DNA of 64,000 nucleotides from CAIWHR01 sp963741355. Its GTDB lineage: Bacteria > Pseudomonadota > Gammaproteobacteria > Burkholderiales > Casimicrobiaceae. The notes below the pieces were generated by a model that worked only from the letters and a program-made list of their open reading frames with translations, did not search any database and had not been told where the DNA came from. Location: positions 153,512 through 217,511 of the forward strand of contig CAVUIG010000029.1 in NCBI GenBank assembly GCA_963741355.1, read 5' to 3'. A program made the translations under genes and the position numbers. This document shows positions 46,108 through 54,593 of this stretch, piece after piece. How positions within the stretch are numbered: position 1 is the first letter of the stretch; each line of letters starts with the position of its first letter.

Positions 46108-46144
46108 GAAAGGCCGGAAGCGCGGTTGCGCCGTCCGGCCTTTC
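46108..46144 (-). terminator. Intercistronic hairpin between gltI and gltJ
   Basis: GAAAGGCCGG (46108-46117) and CCGGCCTTTC (46135-46144) form a 10-base-pair stem in the gap between the binding-protein gene and the permeases. The T tract is short. Such hairpins commonly lower permease expression relative to the binding protein or protect the upstream message. Confidence 0.6.
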
Positions 46145-46174
46145 GCTAACGCATGGAAGCGGCACCCTCCCCCG

Positions 46175-47069
46175 TCACTCGACGCCCTTGTCGTTCGGAT
46201 TCGCGAACGCCGCCTTGATCGCCGGCGTCTGCGGGAAATTCATGTTGACGCCCTTGGGCGGAATCGGGCTCGTGAACCACTTGGCGTAGATCTTGTCGAT
46301 CTCGCCCGACTTCATGACGCCGCCGATCGTCTTGTCGACGAGCGCCTTGAACTGCGGGTCGTCCTTGCGCAGCATCATGCTGTACGGTTCCTGCCGCAGC
46401 GATTCGGCGATGATCATGTAATCGCCCGGGCTTGCCGGAATTGGCGATCTGGCCGGCGAGCAGGATGTCGTCCATCACGAACGCCGACGTGCGGTCCTGC
46501 GCCAGCAGCAGGAACGACTCCGCGTGGTCCTTGCCGTAGATTTCCTTGATCTCGACGTTGGCGGTCTTGTCGTACTTCTTGAGCAGCGGCACCGACGTCG
46601 TGCCGGACGTGGTCGAGATCGTCTTGCCGTTGAGATCGGCGAGCGCCTTGATGCCGGAGGACTTCTTGACCGCCGCCGTGACGTTGATCACGAAATAGGT
46701 CGGCCCGAACGACACCTGCTTCTGCCGCTCGACGCTGTTGGTCGTCGACCCGCACTCGAGGTCGATGTTGCCGGCCTGCAGCTGCGGAATGCGGTTGCCC
46801 GAGGTGACCGGCTGCAGGTTGACCTTGAGATTGGGCATCTTGAGCTCGGCCTTGACCGCGTCGACGATCTTCATGCAGAGGTCCATCGCGTAGCCGATGG
46901 GCTGCTGCTTGTCGTCGAGGTACGAGAACGGGATCGACGACTCCCGATGGCCGACCGTGATCGCGCCGGTGTCCTTGACCTTCTTCAGCGTCCCCGTCAG
47001 ATCCTGCGCATTCGCGGTCAATGCAAACACGGCGGCCAGCGCGAACCCGGCCTTGGCGAGCAACTTCAT
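46175..47069 (-). CDS. gltI: Glutamate/aspartate periplasmic binding protein, one frameshift
   Basis: Periplasmic receptor of the GltIJKL importer, about 297 residues. Signal peptide MKLLAKAGFALAAVFALTAN then AQ. Ligand-binding fold: TGAITVGHRESSIPFSYLDD, GNRIPQLQAGNIDLECGSTT, NSVERQKQVSFGPTYF. Frame changes near 46430 (LLAGQIANSGKPG before; MIIAESLRQEPYSMMLRKDD after). ATG 47069 chosen for the signal peptide. First gene of the operon. Confidence 0.92.
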
Positions 47070-47175
47070 GGTGAATCCCTCCACTTGGTTATCCGAATGC
47101 TCTGCAGCCGCGGCGTCGGGTCCGGCCTCTGCGGCGCCGGTATCGTACGGCGGCGGTCAATTTCGACGGCTTCCT

Positions 47176-47206
47176 AGTGTAGCGGCGCGGCCGTCCCTTT
47201 GTCCAA
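47176..47206 (-). promoter_or_regulatory. Possible promoter of the glt operon
   Basis: On the minus strand TTGGAC (47206 to 47201) and TACACT (47181 to 47176) with 19 bases between, about 107 bases before gltI. The spacing is long, so this is tentative. Confidence 0.35.
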
Positions 47207-47252
47207 CCGGAAGGGGACCTTTCGCGTGCGGGGCGCGGACCCTGCGGCGGCC

Positions 47253-47258
47253 TATAAT
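47253..47258 (+). promoter_or_regulatory. Consensus -10 right before nnr
   Basis: TATAAT at 47253-47258 ends 6 bases before ATG 47265. Transcription would start at the ATG itself, implying a leaderless message. No ribosome binding site is visible and no good -35 is seen. Confidence 0.5.
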
Positions 47259-47264
47259 TCACGC

Positions 47265-48758
47265 ATGGCCGCCGCAACGCCGCCTGCACCGGTCTGTCGG
47301 ACCGCCGAGCTTCGCGCCATCGAGGCCGGCGCGGTCAATGCGGGCCTGATGGAGCGCGCCGGACTTGCCGCCGCCGAGGCCGCGCGGGCGATGGGCGGCG
47401 AGCGCGGCGGCGCGGTGCTGGTGCTCGCCGGACCGGGCAATAATGGCGGCGACGCGTTCGTGGTCGCGCGCTGGCTGCGGCAGTGGTTTTACGACGTGAC
47501 GGTCGTCTTCCGCGCCGATGCGGCGCGCCTTCCCGCCGATGCCGCCAACGCCCTCGCGGCGTTTCGCACAGCCGGCGGGACGACAGTCGATGCAATTCCG
47601 TCGACGTGGCAGGGAACGCTGATCGTCGATGGCCTCTTCGGCATCGGACTCACGCGCGCACCCTCCGCCGATTACGCGGCGATGATCGAATGGGTCAACG
47701 CGTCGCGCACGCCGGTGCTCGCGCTCGACGTTCCGAGCGGGCTCGACGCCGAGACCGGACGCGCCTTCGCGCCGGCAATTCACGCGACCGCGACCGCGAC
47801 CTTCATCGCATTGAAGCCCGGGCTGCTCACCGGCGAGGGCGTCGATCGCTGCGGCCGAATTTCCGTGCACTCGCTCGGGCTCGGCGCGGAAGTCGACGCC
47901 GCGGCGCGCGGGCATCGCCTCGAGTGGATATCCGTTTCGCAGGCACTGCCCGACGTGCTGCGCCGGCGCGTGCGCAACGTGCACAAGGGAACGTTCGGCA
48001 CGCTCGGCATCGTCGGCGGCGCGCGCGGGATGATCGGCGCCCCGCTGCTCGCCGGACGCGCGGCGCTCAACACGGGCGCCGGCAAGGTCTGGACGGGATT
48101 CGCGGCCGCCGAGTTTCCGGCCGTGGATTGGGCGACGCCGGAATTGATGCTGCGTGCGGCGGATCAGGTGCTCGGCGCCGGCGCCGATGCGCTCGCCTGC
48201 GGCACCGGCCTCGGGACCGATGCCGTGGCGAAATCGCTCGTCGCGCGCGCCGTCGCGGAAGCGGTCCCGCTGGTGCTCGATGCCGACGCGCTCAACCTCA
48301 TCGCATCCGACAAGTCGCTCGCGCAGGCGGTCGCAGGACGCTCGGCGCCGACGATCGTCACGCCGCATCCCGCGGAGGCGGCGCGCCTGCTCGGCATGAC
48401 CGTCGACGAGGTTCAGGCGGATCGGCTCGGAGCGGCGCAAGCGCTTTCGGACAAGCTCCATGCGTCGGTCGTCGTCAAGGGCGCGGGCAGCGTGCTGGCG
48501 CATCCCGATGGCAGCTGGGACATCAACGCGACCGGCAATCCGGGTCTCGCCAGCGCGGGGTCGGGCGACGTCCTGACGGGATTCGTGGCAGCGCTGCTCG
48601 CGCAGCGGATCGACGCCGCGACCGCGCTTCGCGTCGGCGTGTGCCTGCATGGCGCGGCGGCGGACGCCTGTGTCGCCGCCGGCGCCGGCCCGCTCGGCCT
48701 CACCGCCAGCGAGCTCATCCCCGCGGCGCGCACGCTGCTCAACGACGCCGCGCGCTGA
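47265..48758 (+). CDS. nnr: Bifunctional NAD(P)H-hydrate repair enzyme Nnr
   Basis: Repairs damaged hydrated NAD(P)H. N-terminal epimerase domain, about residues 1-215 (MERAGLAAAEAARAMGG, LAGPGNNGGDAFVVARWLR, LALDVPSGLDAETG), fused to a C-terminal ADP/ATP-dependent dehydratase domain, about 225-495 (KGTFGTLGIVGGARGMIGAP, TPHPAEAARLLG, GNPGLASAGSGDVLTGFVAA with the catalytic Asp). 497 residues, intact, normal length. Faces away from gltI. Confidence 0.94.
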   Translation: MAAATPPAPVCRTAELRAIEAGAVNAGLMERAGLAAAEAARAMGGERGGAVLVLAGPGNNGGDAFVVARWLRQWFYDVTVVFRADAARLPADAANALAAFRTAGGTTVDAIPSTWQGTLIVDGLFGIGLTRAPSADYAAMIEWVNASRTPVLALDVPSGLDAETGRAFAPAIHATATATFIALKPGLLTGEGVDRCGRISVHSLGLGAEVDAAARGHRLEWISVSQALPDVLRRRVRNVHKGTFGTLGIVGGARGMIGAPLLAGRAALNTGAGKVWTGFAAAEFPAVDWATPELMLRAADQVLGAGADALACGTGLGTDAVAKSLVARAVAEAVPLVLDADALNLIASDKSLAQAVAGRSAPTIVTPHPAEAARLLGMTVDEVQADRLGAAQALSDKLHASVVVKGAGSVLAHPDGSWDINATGNPGLASAGSGDVLTGFVAALLAQRIDAATALRVGVCLHGAAADACVAAGAGPLGLTASELIPAARTLLNDAAR

Positions 48759-48803
48759 GTCCTTCGGCCTGCGCCCGCACCGCGGGCACCCGTTACCGGC
48801 CGT

Positions 48804-49778
48804 TCAGGGCAGCAGCACCGTCGCGCCAATCGTCGCGCGCGACTCGAGCGCACGATGCGCGTCACCCGCGTCCTTCAGCGCGAAGGTCTGGCGCGGCTCG
48901 CTGACGATCTTTCCGGACAGCACGAGCTCGAAGAGCTCGGCCGCCATCGCCGTCAGGTCCTCGCGCTTCGCCGCGTAGTTCGCGAGCGTCGGCCGCGTCG
49001 CGTACAGAGAGCCCTTCTGAGACAGCATGAGAATGTCGAACGCCGAGACCGCGCCCGACGAATTGCCGAAGCTCACCCACAGGCCGCGCGGCGAGATGCA
49101 ATCGAGCGACGCCGGGTACGTGTCCTTGCCGATCGCGTCGTAGACCACGGGAACGCCCTTGCCGCCGGTCAGCGCCTTCACCCGCTCGACGAAATTCTCG
49201 CGTGTGTACACGATCGTGTGCGTGCAGCCATTGGCCTTCGCGAGCGCGGCCTTCTCGTCGGACCCGACCGTGCCGATCATCGTCACGCCGAGCGCCCTCG
49301 CCCATTGGCAGGCGATGAGACCCACGCCTCCAGCCGCCGCATGGAACAGGATCGTGTCGCCGGACTTGAGCTTGTGCGTCTGGCGAAACAGGTATTGAAC
49401 GGTGAGCCCCTTCAGCATCAGCGCCGCGGCGGCACGATCCGAAATTCCGTCGGGCAGCCGGACCAGCCGGTCGGCCGGCATCACCCGTGACTCGCTGTAC
49501 GCGCCGACCGGCCCGCCGCAATACGCGACGCGGTCGTGCGGCTTCACCCAGTCGACGCCGGCGCCCACCGCCTCGACCACGCCGGCCGCCTCGGCGCCGA
49601 GACCCGACGGCAGCGCGAGCTTGTAGAGCCCGCTGCGGTGGTAGGTGTCGATGTAGTTGACGCCGATGGCGGTGTGACGGACTCGCGCTTCGCCGGGGCC
49701 TGGTTCGCCGACGGCGACCGGCTCCCAGACGAGGACTTCGGGACCGCCGTTGGAATGAATGCGGATGGCGTTGGGCAT
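48804..49778 (-). CDS. qor: NADPH:quinone oxidoreductase (zinc-free MDR family)
   Basis: Medium-chain dehydrogenase/reductase of the quinone oxidoreductase group, 324 residues, one-electron-avoiding or aldehyde/quinone reduction with NADPH. Motifs: GEARVRHTAIGVNYIDTYHR, LGAEAAGVVEAVG, and the nucleotide site HAAAGGVGLIACQWARALG. The zinc ligands of alcohol dehydrogenases are absent. ATG 49778 chosen over upstream starts. Converges with nnr. Confidence 0.9.
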   Translation of the reverse strand: MPNAIRIHSNGGPEVLVWEPVAVGEPGPGEARVRHTAIGVNYIDTYHRSGLYKLALPSGLGAEAAGVVEAVGAGVDWVKPHDRVAYCGGPVGAYSESRVMPADRLVRLPDGISDRAAAALMLKGLTVQYLFRQTHKLKSGDTILFHAAAGGVGLIACQWARALGVTMIGTVGSDEKAALAKANGCTHTIVYTRENFVERVKALTGGKGVPVVYDAIGKDTYPASLDCISPRGLWVSFGNSSGAVSAFDILMLSQKGSLYATRPTLANYAAKREDLTAMAAELFELVLSGKIVSEPRQTFALKDAGDAHRALESRATIGATVLLP

Positions 49779-49896
49779 GTCGGTCTCGCGGCGTGGGAAA
49801 TCGTGAAGTCTACCGGACATCCCGACGCGTGGCCCACGCACCGCTCACGCCTGAAGCGGCATCGGCACCGCGCAAAGCGCGGCCGCGCCTATCCGG

Positions 49897-50232
49897 TCAG
49901 CGGTCGCCGGCGATCACGTCGAATTCCGCGGCGACGCGGGTATAGAAGACGCTGACCTGCTCTCGCCGGACGAGGTCGAGCAGCGTCTGTGCCTCGGCGT
50001 CGGAGACCACGAATTCGACTTCCACCGTCATGTCTGCCGCGAGCTCGAAGAAATGCTCCTCGTGCAGGATGCCGTGCCGCCCGAAGCCGGCGATCGCGCG
50101 GAACGCCGAGCCCCCGTGGATGCCCGCCTTCTTCGCCTGCTCGAGGAGCCATTCATAGAGCAGGATGTGGCCGTGCTTGCGGTTTTCGTGCATGTAGAAG
50201 CGCAGCAGCGTTCCGTTCACGGCGAGCCCCAT
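49897..50232 (-). CDS. DUF190 family protein linked to CrcB
   Basis: 111-residue DUF190 protein, a PII-like ferredoxin fold. Motifs: GTLLRFYMHENRKHGHILLY, EWLLEQAKKAGIHGGSAFRA, FGRHGILHEEHFFELAADMT. Overlaps the end of crcB by 16 bases, and this pair recurs in many genomes, suggesting a regulatory partner of the fluoride channel. Direct role not shown. Confidence 0.85.
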   Translation of the reverse strand: MGLAVNGTLLRFYMHENRKHGHILLYEWLLEQAKKAGIHGGSAFRAIAGFGRHGILHEEHFFELAADMTVEVEFVVSDAEAQTLLDLVRREQVSVFYTRVAAEFDVIAGDR

Positions 50233-50615
50233 GTGAAATAAAGGCGCATCAGGAAGATGCCGAGGATCGTCATTGCGACGGATCCGACGACGTGCGCGCC
50301 AACGAGCGCGGCGCTCCACGCCAATTCCTTGCGCATCAGCAGCGCAACCGTTTCCGCCGAGAACGTCGAGAACGTCGTGAGGCCACCGAGAAACCCGGTG
50401 GTGACGAGCAGGCGTGCTTCCGGGGAGAGCACCGCGTGCCGCGTCAGAAGCTCCATCGCGCAGCCCATCATCAGGCCGCCGGAGAGATTGGCCGCGAGCG
50501 TGCCGAGCGGCAGCGTGGGAAAGACGGGGTTCAGCAGGATACCGAGGCCCCACCGCAGCCACGCGCCGAGCGCGGCGCCTCCGCCCACCGCAAGAATTCC
50601 GCCCCAGGGCATCAC
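50217..50615 (-). CDS. crcB: Fluoride channel CrcB (Fluc)
   Basis: Small four-helix membrane protein, 132 residues, forming a dual-topology dimeric fluoride exporter. Signature GAWLRWGLGILLNPVFPTLP, GTLAANLSGGLMMG, TGFLGGLTTFSTFSAE with the phenylalanine box. I looked for a fluoride riboswitch upstream and found none. Confidence 0.92.
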   Translation of the reverse strand: MMPWGGILAVGGGAALGAWLRWGLGILLNPVFPTLPLGTLAANLSGGLMMGCAMELLTRHAVLSPEARLLVTTGFLGGLTTFSTFSAETVALLMRKELAWSAALVGAHVVGSVAMTILGIFLMRLYFTWGSP

Positions 50616-50696
50616 ATCCTCCTCCGCGGGCGCGGCGACGCGCGGCGCGGCAACATTCTCGCGCGCGTCCCGGCGCGGGGGAATTCCGGCGCGCCG

Positions 50697-51002
50697 TTAC
50701 TGCGTGCCCTTCCTGATCGACGCCTTCAGCGCCGCGATCTCCGCGGCAACGGTATTGCCGTGCGGCAGCGGCCGGTGCGCGCGCCGATACCAGTATTTGG
50801 CATTCTCGAGGTCGCCCTCGATGAGATGGACGATGCCATGCGCCCAGCAGCCCTGCTCGGTGACGTCCTTCTGCACCAGCAAATGCGCCGCTTCCCATTG
50901 GCCGGCTTCGAGATGCCGCACCGCTTTCGCGATGACGGATTCAGTCGCGGGAATGCGGCGCGCCCGCGGCTCTGCGGCGCGGGTCGATTGCGAAGTCCCC
51001 AT
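50697..51002 (-). CDS. Conserved hypothetical protein (about 100 residues)
   Basis: 101 residues, soluble, largely helical. IAKAVRHLEAGQWEAAHLLV, GCWAHGIVHLIEGDLENAKY, WYRRAHRPLPHGNTVAAEIA look like a single TPR-like hairpin pair. It follows kdgK by 12 bases on the same strand. I do not recognise the family well enough to name a function; similar proteins often accompany sugar-acid genes. Confidence 0.65.
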   Translation of the reverse strand: MGTSQSTRAAEPRARRIPATESVIAKAVRHLEAGQWEAAHLLVQKDVTEQGCWAHGIVHLIEGDLENAKYWYRRAHRPLPHGNTVAAEIAALKASIRKGTQ

Positions 51003-51014
51003 GGTGCTCCCCCC

Positions 51015-51956
51015 TCAAGCGGTTGCCGAACCCAGAAGTTTACGCACTTCGGCGTCGCGTGGCAGCGGGGCCACGGCGCCGAAGCCGGTCGTCGCCAGCG
51101 CCGCCGCCGCGTTGGCGTAGCGCGCCGCGGCGAACGGCGTGTCGCCGTCGAGAATGCGCACCGCGAACGCCCCGTCGAAGCAGTCGCCGGCGCCCGTCGC
51201 ATCGATGCAGTCGACACGATGCCCGGCCACCTGCTCGCGCTTGCGCCCGTCCGAGACCACGACGCCTTCGGCGCCGCATTTGAGCGCCACCACCGGCGCG
51301 CCCAGCGCGTGGCACCAATCGATGATCGCCGCGGCCTCGGCGTAGCCGGAAAGGAGCTTCGCCTCGTCGTAGCTCGGCAGGAACCAGTCGCACTGGCCGA
51401 TCGTCGCCATGATCACCGCGCGGGCGCGCGCGACCGGCCAGAGCTTCGCCCGGAAATTGGGATCGTAGGAGACCCTCGTGCCGGAAGCGCCGGCCGCGGC
51501 CACGGCCGCGAACACGGTGTCGCAGGCGCCCGCGCTGATCGCCTGACTGATGCCGGACACGTGCAGCACGCGTGCGCTGCGCACGAGCTCCCGCGGCAGC
51601 GTCTCGGGCTGCATCCGCGATGCGGCCGAGCCCGCGCGCAGGTACGAGAATTCATGCCCGGAAGGCCCGTGGGTCACGAAGTAGACGCCGGTGGGCGCGC
51701 CCGGATCGACCCCCACGCCGCGTGTGTCGACGCCTTCGCGCTGCCAGAGTTCGTGCAACATCCGGCCGAAGGCGTCGTCGCCGACCCGCGTGACGAATCC
51801 CGCGGTGCCGCGATCGCCGAGAAGACGAGCGGCGGCGATCGCCATGTTGGATGTGTCGCCGCCGAAGCCGCGCAGGTACTGATCGGGCGCGTCCGCGCGC
51901 GCCTGATTGAACTCGACCATCGCCTCGCCGAGGGCGAGGACGTCCAGCGCCGGCAT
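51015..51956 (-). CDS. kdgK: 2-dehydro-3-deoxygluconate kinase (PfkB family)
   Basis: Phosphorylates 2-keto-3-deoxygluconate to KDPG. 313 residues, ribokinase/PfkB fold: VLALGEAMVEFNQ, RGFGGDTSNMAIAAARLLGD, and the C-terminal signature DATGAGDCFDGAFAVRI with catalytic Asp. Sits in a run with dgoA and dgoK for 2-keto-3-deoxy sugar acid breakdown. Confidence 0.87.
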   Translation of the reverse strand: MPALDVLALGEAMVEFNQARADAPDQYLRGFGGDTSNMAIAAARLLGDRGTAGFVTRVGDDAFGRMLHELWQREGVDTRGVGVDPGAPTGVYFVTHGPSGHEFSYLRAGSAASRMQPETLPRELVRSARVLHVSGISQAISAGACDTVFAAVAAAGASGTRVSYDPNFRAKLWPVARARAVIMATIGQCDWFLPSYDEAKLLSGYAEAAAIIDWCHALGAPVVALKCGAEGVVVSDGRKREQVAGHRVDCIDATGAGDCFDGAFAVRILDGDTPFAAARYANAAAALATTGFGAVAPLPRDAEVRKLLGSATA

Positions 51957-51987
51957 CCGCCGCTCCCCGTCTCTCGTGGACGTCCGG

Positions 51988-52056
51988 TCAGCCTCGCTGG
52001 AAGAAATGGGTCGGCCCGAGCGTCAGCGCGGCATATCCCGCTTGTCGTTTTTCCAT
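51988..52056 (-). CDS. Possible 22-residue peptide between dgoA and kdgK
   Basis: Short open frame MEKRQAGYAALTLGPTHFFQ then RG-stop, with GGGGAAG seven to eight bases before the ATG. It fills the otherwise 129-base gap between dgoA and kdgK in the same orientation. Two basic residues then a mildly hydrophobic, aromatic stretch. I do not recognise it. It could be a real small protein, the fossil end of a lost gene, or chance. Confidence 0.3.
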   Translation of the reverse strand: MEKRQAGYAALTLGPTHFFQRG

Positions 52057-52085
52057 CTGGACTTCCCCCTGGAAGCAATGCGCAA

Positions 52086-52718
52086 TCAGTGGGCCCGGGC
52101 CGCCCTCCACGCCTCTCCAAAGCGTGCGGCCTGCGCCCTGACCTCGTCCGCCGGCATTCCCGGGCGGTAGAGATTCGATCCGGTGCCGAATCCCGACGCT
52201 CCCGCCGCAACGTACGCGGCCATGTTGTCGGGCCGGATGCCGCCGACCGGAAACACGAGCGTACCGGAAGGAAGCACCGCGCGCCAAGCCTTGAGGACCG
52301 GTGGCGGCAGCGCCTCGGCAGGAAACATCTTGATGCCGTCCGCACCGGCGGCAAGCGCGGCGAACGCTTCGGTCGGCGTGGTGGCGCCGGGGAGGCAGAT
52401 CATCCGCTGGCGCTTCGCCTCGCGCACCACCGCGACATCGCCGTGAGGCATCACGATGAGACGGCCGCCCGCGGCGTTGACGCGCGTGACGTCGTCCATC
52501 GACAGCACCGTGCCGGCGCCGACCAGGCAGGTGTCGCCATAGGTCGCGGCAAGTGCCGCGATCGACTCGAACGGCTGCGGCGAATTGAGCGGCACCTCGA
52601 GGATGCGAAAGCCTTCGGCGACGAGCGCGTCGGCGACGGCCGGAATCTCGGCGGGCGTGATGCCGCGCAGCACCGCGACGAGCGGCAGCGGGTCAAGATA
52701 GTCTGCAATCGATTGCAT
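52086..52718 (-). CDS. dgoA: 2-dehydro-3-deoxy-6-phosphogalactonate aldolase
   Basis: Class I aldolase of the KDPG/KDPGal family, 210 residues, cleaving the phosphorylated sugar acid to pyruvate and glyceraldehyde 3-phosphate. LPLVAVLRGITPAEIPAVAD, LEVPLNSPQPFESIAALA (the LNSP motif favours DgoA over Eda), and Schiff-base Lys in DGIKMFPAEAL. Starts 17 bases after the dgoK stop. Confidence 0.9.
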   Translation of the reverse strand: MQSIADYLDPLPLVAVLRGITPAEIPAVADALVAEGFRILEVPLNSPQPFESIAALAATYGDTCLVGAGTVLSMDDVTRVNAAGGRLIVMPHGDVAVVREAKRQRMICLPGATTPTEAFAALAAGADGIKMFPAEALPPPVLKAWRAVLPSGTLVFPVGGIRPDNMAAYVAAGASGFGTGSNLYRPGMPADEVRAQAARFGEAWRAARAH

Positions 52719-52734
52719 TCGCAAAGTGCTCCTG

Positions 52735-53660
52735 TCAGCGCACCAGGCCCGCTTGCCTCGCGATGGCCCACAGCCCGCGGGCGGCTGCCGCAGCAGGAGC
52801 CGCCTCGACGGCGACACCCGCATCCGCCAGCGCGACAGCATAACGCGCGCACAGTGCGCTCGCGCCGATCAGCGTCGCGCGATCCGCCGCGACGCCGCAT
52901 TGCCGCGCCCATTCGACACCGGCGCCGATCTCGCTGCCGATCAGGAGCCCGGACAGGTAATCCGCTGCCGCGCCGGTATCGAGCTCGCCGGCGAGCGCCA
53001 GCGTGCGCGCGCCGAAAAGCCGGTGCAGCAACGCGCCGGGAACTCCGGCATGGCGCGCGGCGCTCGACGCCGCGCCGAAATCCTTCGTCGTTCGCCGCCG
53101 CGCCTTCGGCGGCCATCATGCGGCCGAGGATGCTGTGGTCCTTCAGGACGGCGAAGACCTCGCCGGTCATGAACGTCGCGAACTGCTCGATGCGCCCGCC
53201 CCGCACGACCGCCCACTTGCTGTGCGTGCCGGGCAGCACTGCGAGCGTCTCGCCCGTGCCGTCGGCCAGCGCGCCGACGATCTGTGTTTCCTCGCCGCGC
53301 ATCACGTCGGGAATCCCGTCGGCGTCACGGCAGCGGACGCCGGCGACGATCGCGAGGGACCCGTCCGGCGCGCGTCGCAAGCGACCGGGCGAGGTCGTCC
53401 CGCCCGGCGGGACAGTCGAGATACGGTGCCTCGATCCAGCCTTGCCGGCTGCCGATCATTCCGCTCGCGATGCGCGGCGCGGCGATGTCGCTCCAGTCGC
53501 CCTGCAGCGATCGCAGCGCCGCCGCGAATGCGCCGTCGCGAATCTGCTGGATTCCGAGCGGAGATTCGCGCGTCTCGAGGATTTCGCCTGCGCCGGACAT
53601 GCGGTAGGCACGTGCGGACGTCGTGCCCCAGTCGATCGCGAGCAGCGCGGTGGCCGGCAT
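52735..53660 (-). CDS. dgoK: 2-dehydro-3-deoxygalactonokinase, two frameshifts
   Basis: Phosphorylates 2-keto-3-deoxygalactonate. ATG 53660 gives MPATALLAIDWGTTSARAYR, the DgoK N-terminus. Middle part VMRGEETQIVGALADGTGET, then LPGTHSKWAVVRGGRIEQFA (the GTHSKW motif). C-terminal part SGLLIGSEIGAGVEWARQ is in a third frame. Frame changes near 53375 and 53085. About 308 residues. First gene of the dgoK-dgoA-kdgK run; moaE lies 79 bases upstream. Confidence 0.87.
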
Positions 53661-53739
53661 CAGGATCGAACGCGCGATTGCGCGCGCGGCCGGCACGCCG
53701 GCCGGGGACGCCGGAACGTCAGCGGACTCGCCACCGGCC

Positions 53740-54210
53740 TTAGGATCCGCGCCGCTCCGCCGCCTGCCAGCGCGCGGCGGCCTCGTCGTCGCTGTCCCGC
53801 GCCTCGACCCAGCGCGAGCCGGCTGCCGTGGTTTCCTTCTTCCAGAACGGCGCGCGCGTCTTCAAGTAATCCATGATGAATTCACACGCGGCGAACGCCT
53901 CGCCGCGGTGAGCGCTGGTCACGCCGACCAGCACGATCTGGTCGGACGCGCGCAAGGCACCGACGCGATGGATGACGAGCGCGTCGATGATGTCCCAGCG
54001 TGATTTCGCGGTGTCGACGATCGCGGCGAGCGCTTTCTCGGTCATCCCCGGATAGTGCTCGAGCGTCAGCGTCGAGAGCGGCGCGGCGCCCGCGACGTCG
54101 CGCACCGTTCCCACGAATGCGGCGACGGCGCCCACCCGCGGATCGCCGCCGCGCAGCGCGGCGAGCTCCGTCGTGAGGTCGAAATCGGCTTCCTGGATCC
54201 GGACCGGCAT
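53740..54210 (-). CDS. moaE: Molybdopterin synthase catalytic subunit MoaE
   Basis: Large subunit of molybdopterin synthase, 156 residues. VGAVAAFVGTVRD, LTLEHYPGMTEKALAAIVD, IHRVGALRASDQIVLVGVTS, AHRGEAFAACEFIMDYLKTR, APFWKKE with the active-site lysines. 14 bases after moaD. Confidence 0.95.
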   Translation of the reverse strand: MPVRIQEADFDLTTELAALRGGDPRVGAVAAFVGTVRDVAGAAPLSTLTLEHYPGMTEKALAAIVDTAKSRWDIIDALVIHRVGALRASDQIVLVGVTSAHRGEAFAACEFIMDYLKTRAPFWKKETTAAGSRWVEARDSDDEAAARWQAAERRGS

Positions 54211-54224
54211 CGCGCGACCCGTCG

Positions 54225-54500
54225 TCAGCCGCCGGTCACGGGCGGCAGGAGCGCGACTTCGTCGCCGGGCCGCAGGATCGTGTCCGGCTGCGCGATCTCG
54301 TGATTCACTGCGAATCGCACGGCGCGCGAGGGCGCGAGCTCCGTGGCCCAGGCTCCGCCGCGCGCGGCGAGATGCTCGCGCAGCGCGCTGACGGTCGTCA
54401 CCGCGGAGGGCGGGCGAATCGCCTCGGTGGCCATGCCGAACGCGTCGCGCAGCCGCGCGAGATAGACGAGCGTCAGCGCATCGACGGGATTGTCTCGCAT
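54225..54500 (-). CDS. moaD: Molybdopterin synthase sulfur carrier subunit MoaD
   Basis: Ubiquitin-fold sulfur carrier, 91 residues, ending in the required Gly-Gly (DEVALLPPVTGG). ALTLVYLARLRDAFG at the start and VRFAVNHEIAQPDTILRPGD in the middle are typical. ATG 54500 chosen because it begins the beta-grasp fold. Confidence 0.93.
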   Translation of the reverse strand: MRDNPVDALTLVYLARLRDAFGMATEAIRPPSAVTTVSALREHLAARGGAWATELAPSRAVRFAVNHEIAQPDTILRPGDEVALLPPVTGG

Positions 54501-54593
54501 GGGGTCGCGGCTAACGGTCGTGAGTGGAACGGGCGAGGAACGGCGGTCGTGCGGAATTTCGCACGTCACGATTCACGCACGCGGAGCGCGGGC

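Noticed and set aside
50616..50696. Fluoride riboswitch upstream of crcB
   Set aside because: I looked for the conserved GGCGAUGG-type start and pseudoknot pairings in the minus-strand leader and did not find them; the gap is only about 80 GC-rich bases.
49989..53876. Uninterrupted plus-strand frame of nearly 1300 codons
   Set aside because: It is antisense to DUF190, crcB, kdgK, dgoA and dgoK, is Arg/Pro-rich with no family motifs, and is the usual effect of high GC content.
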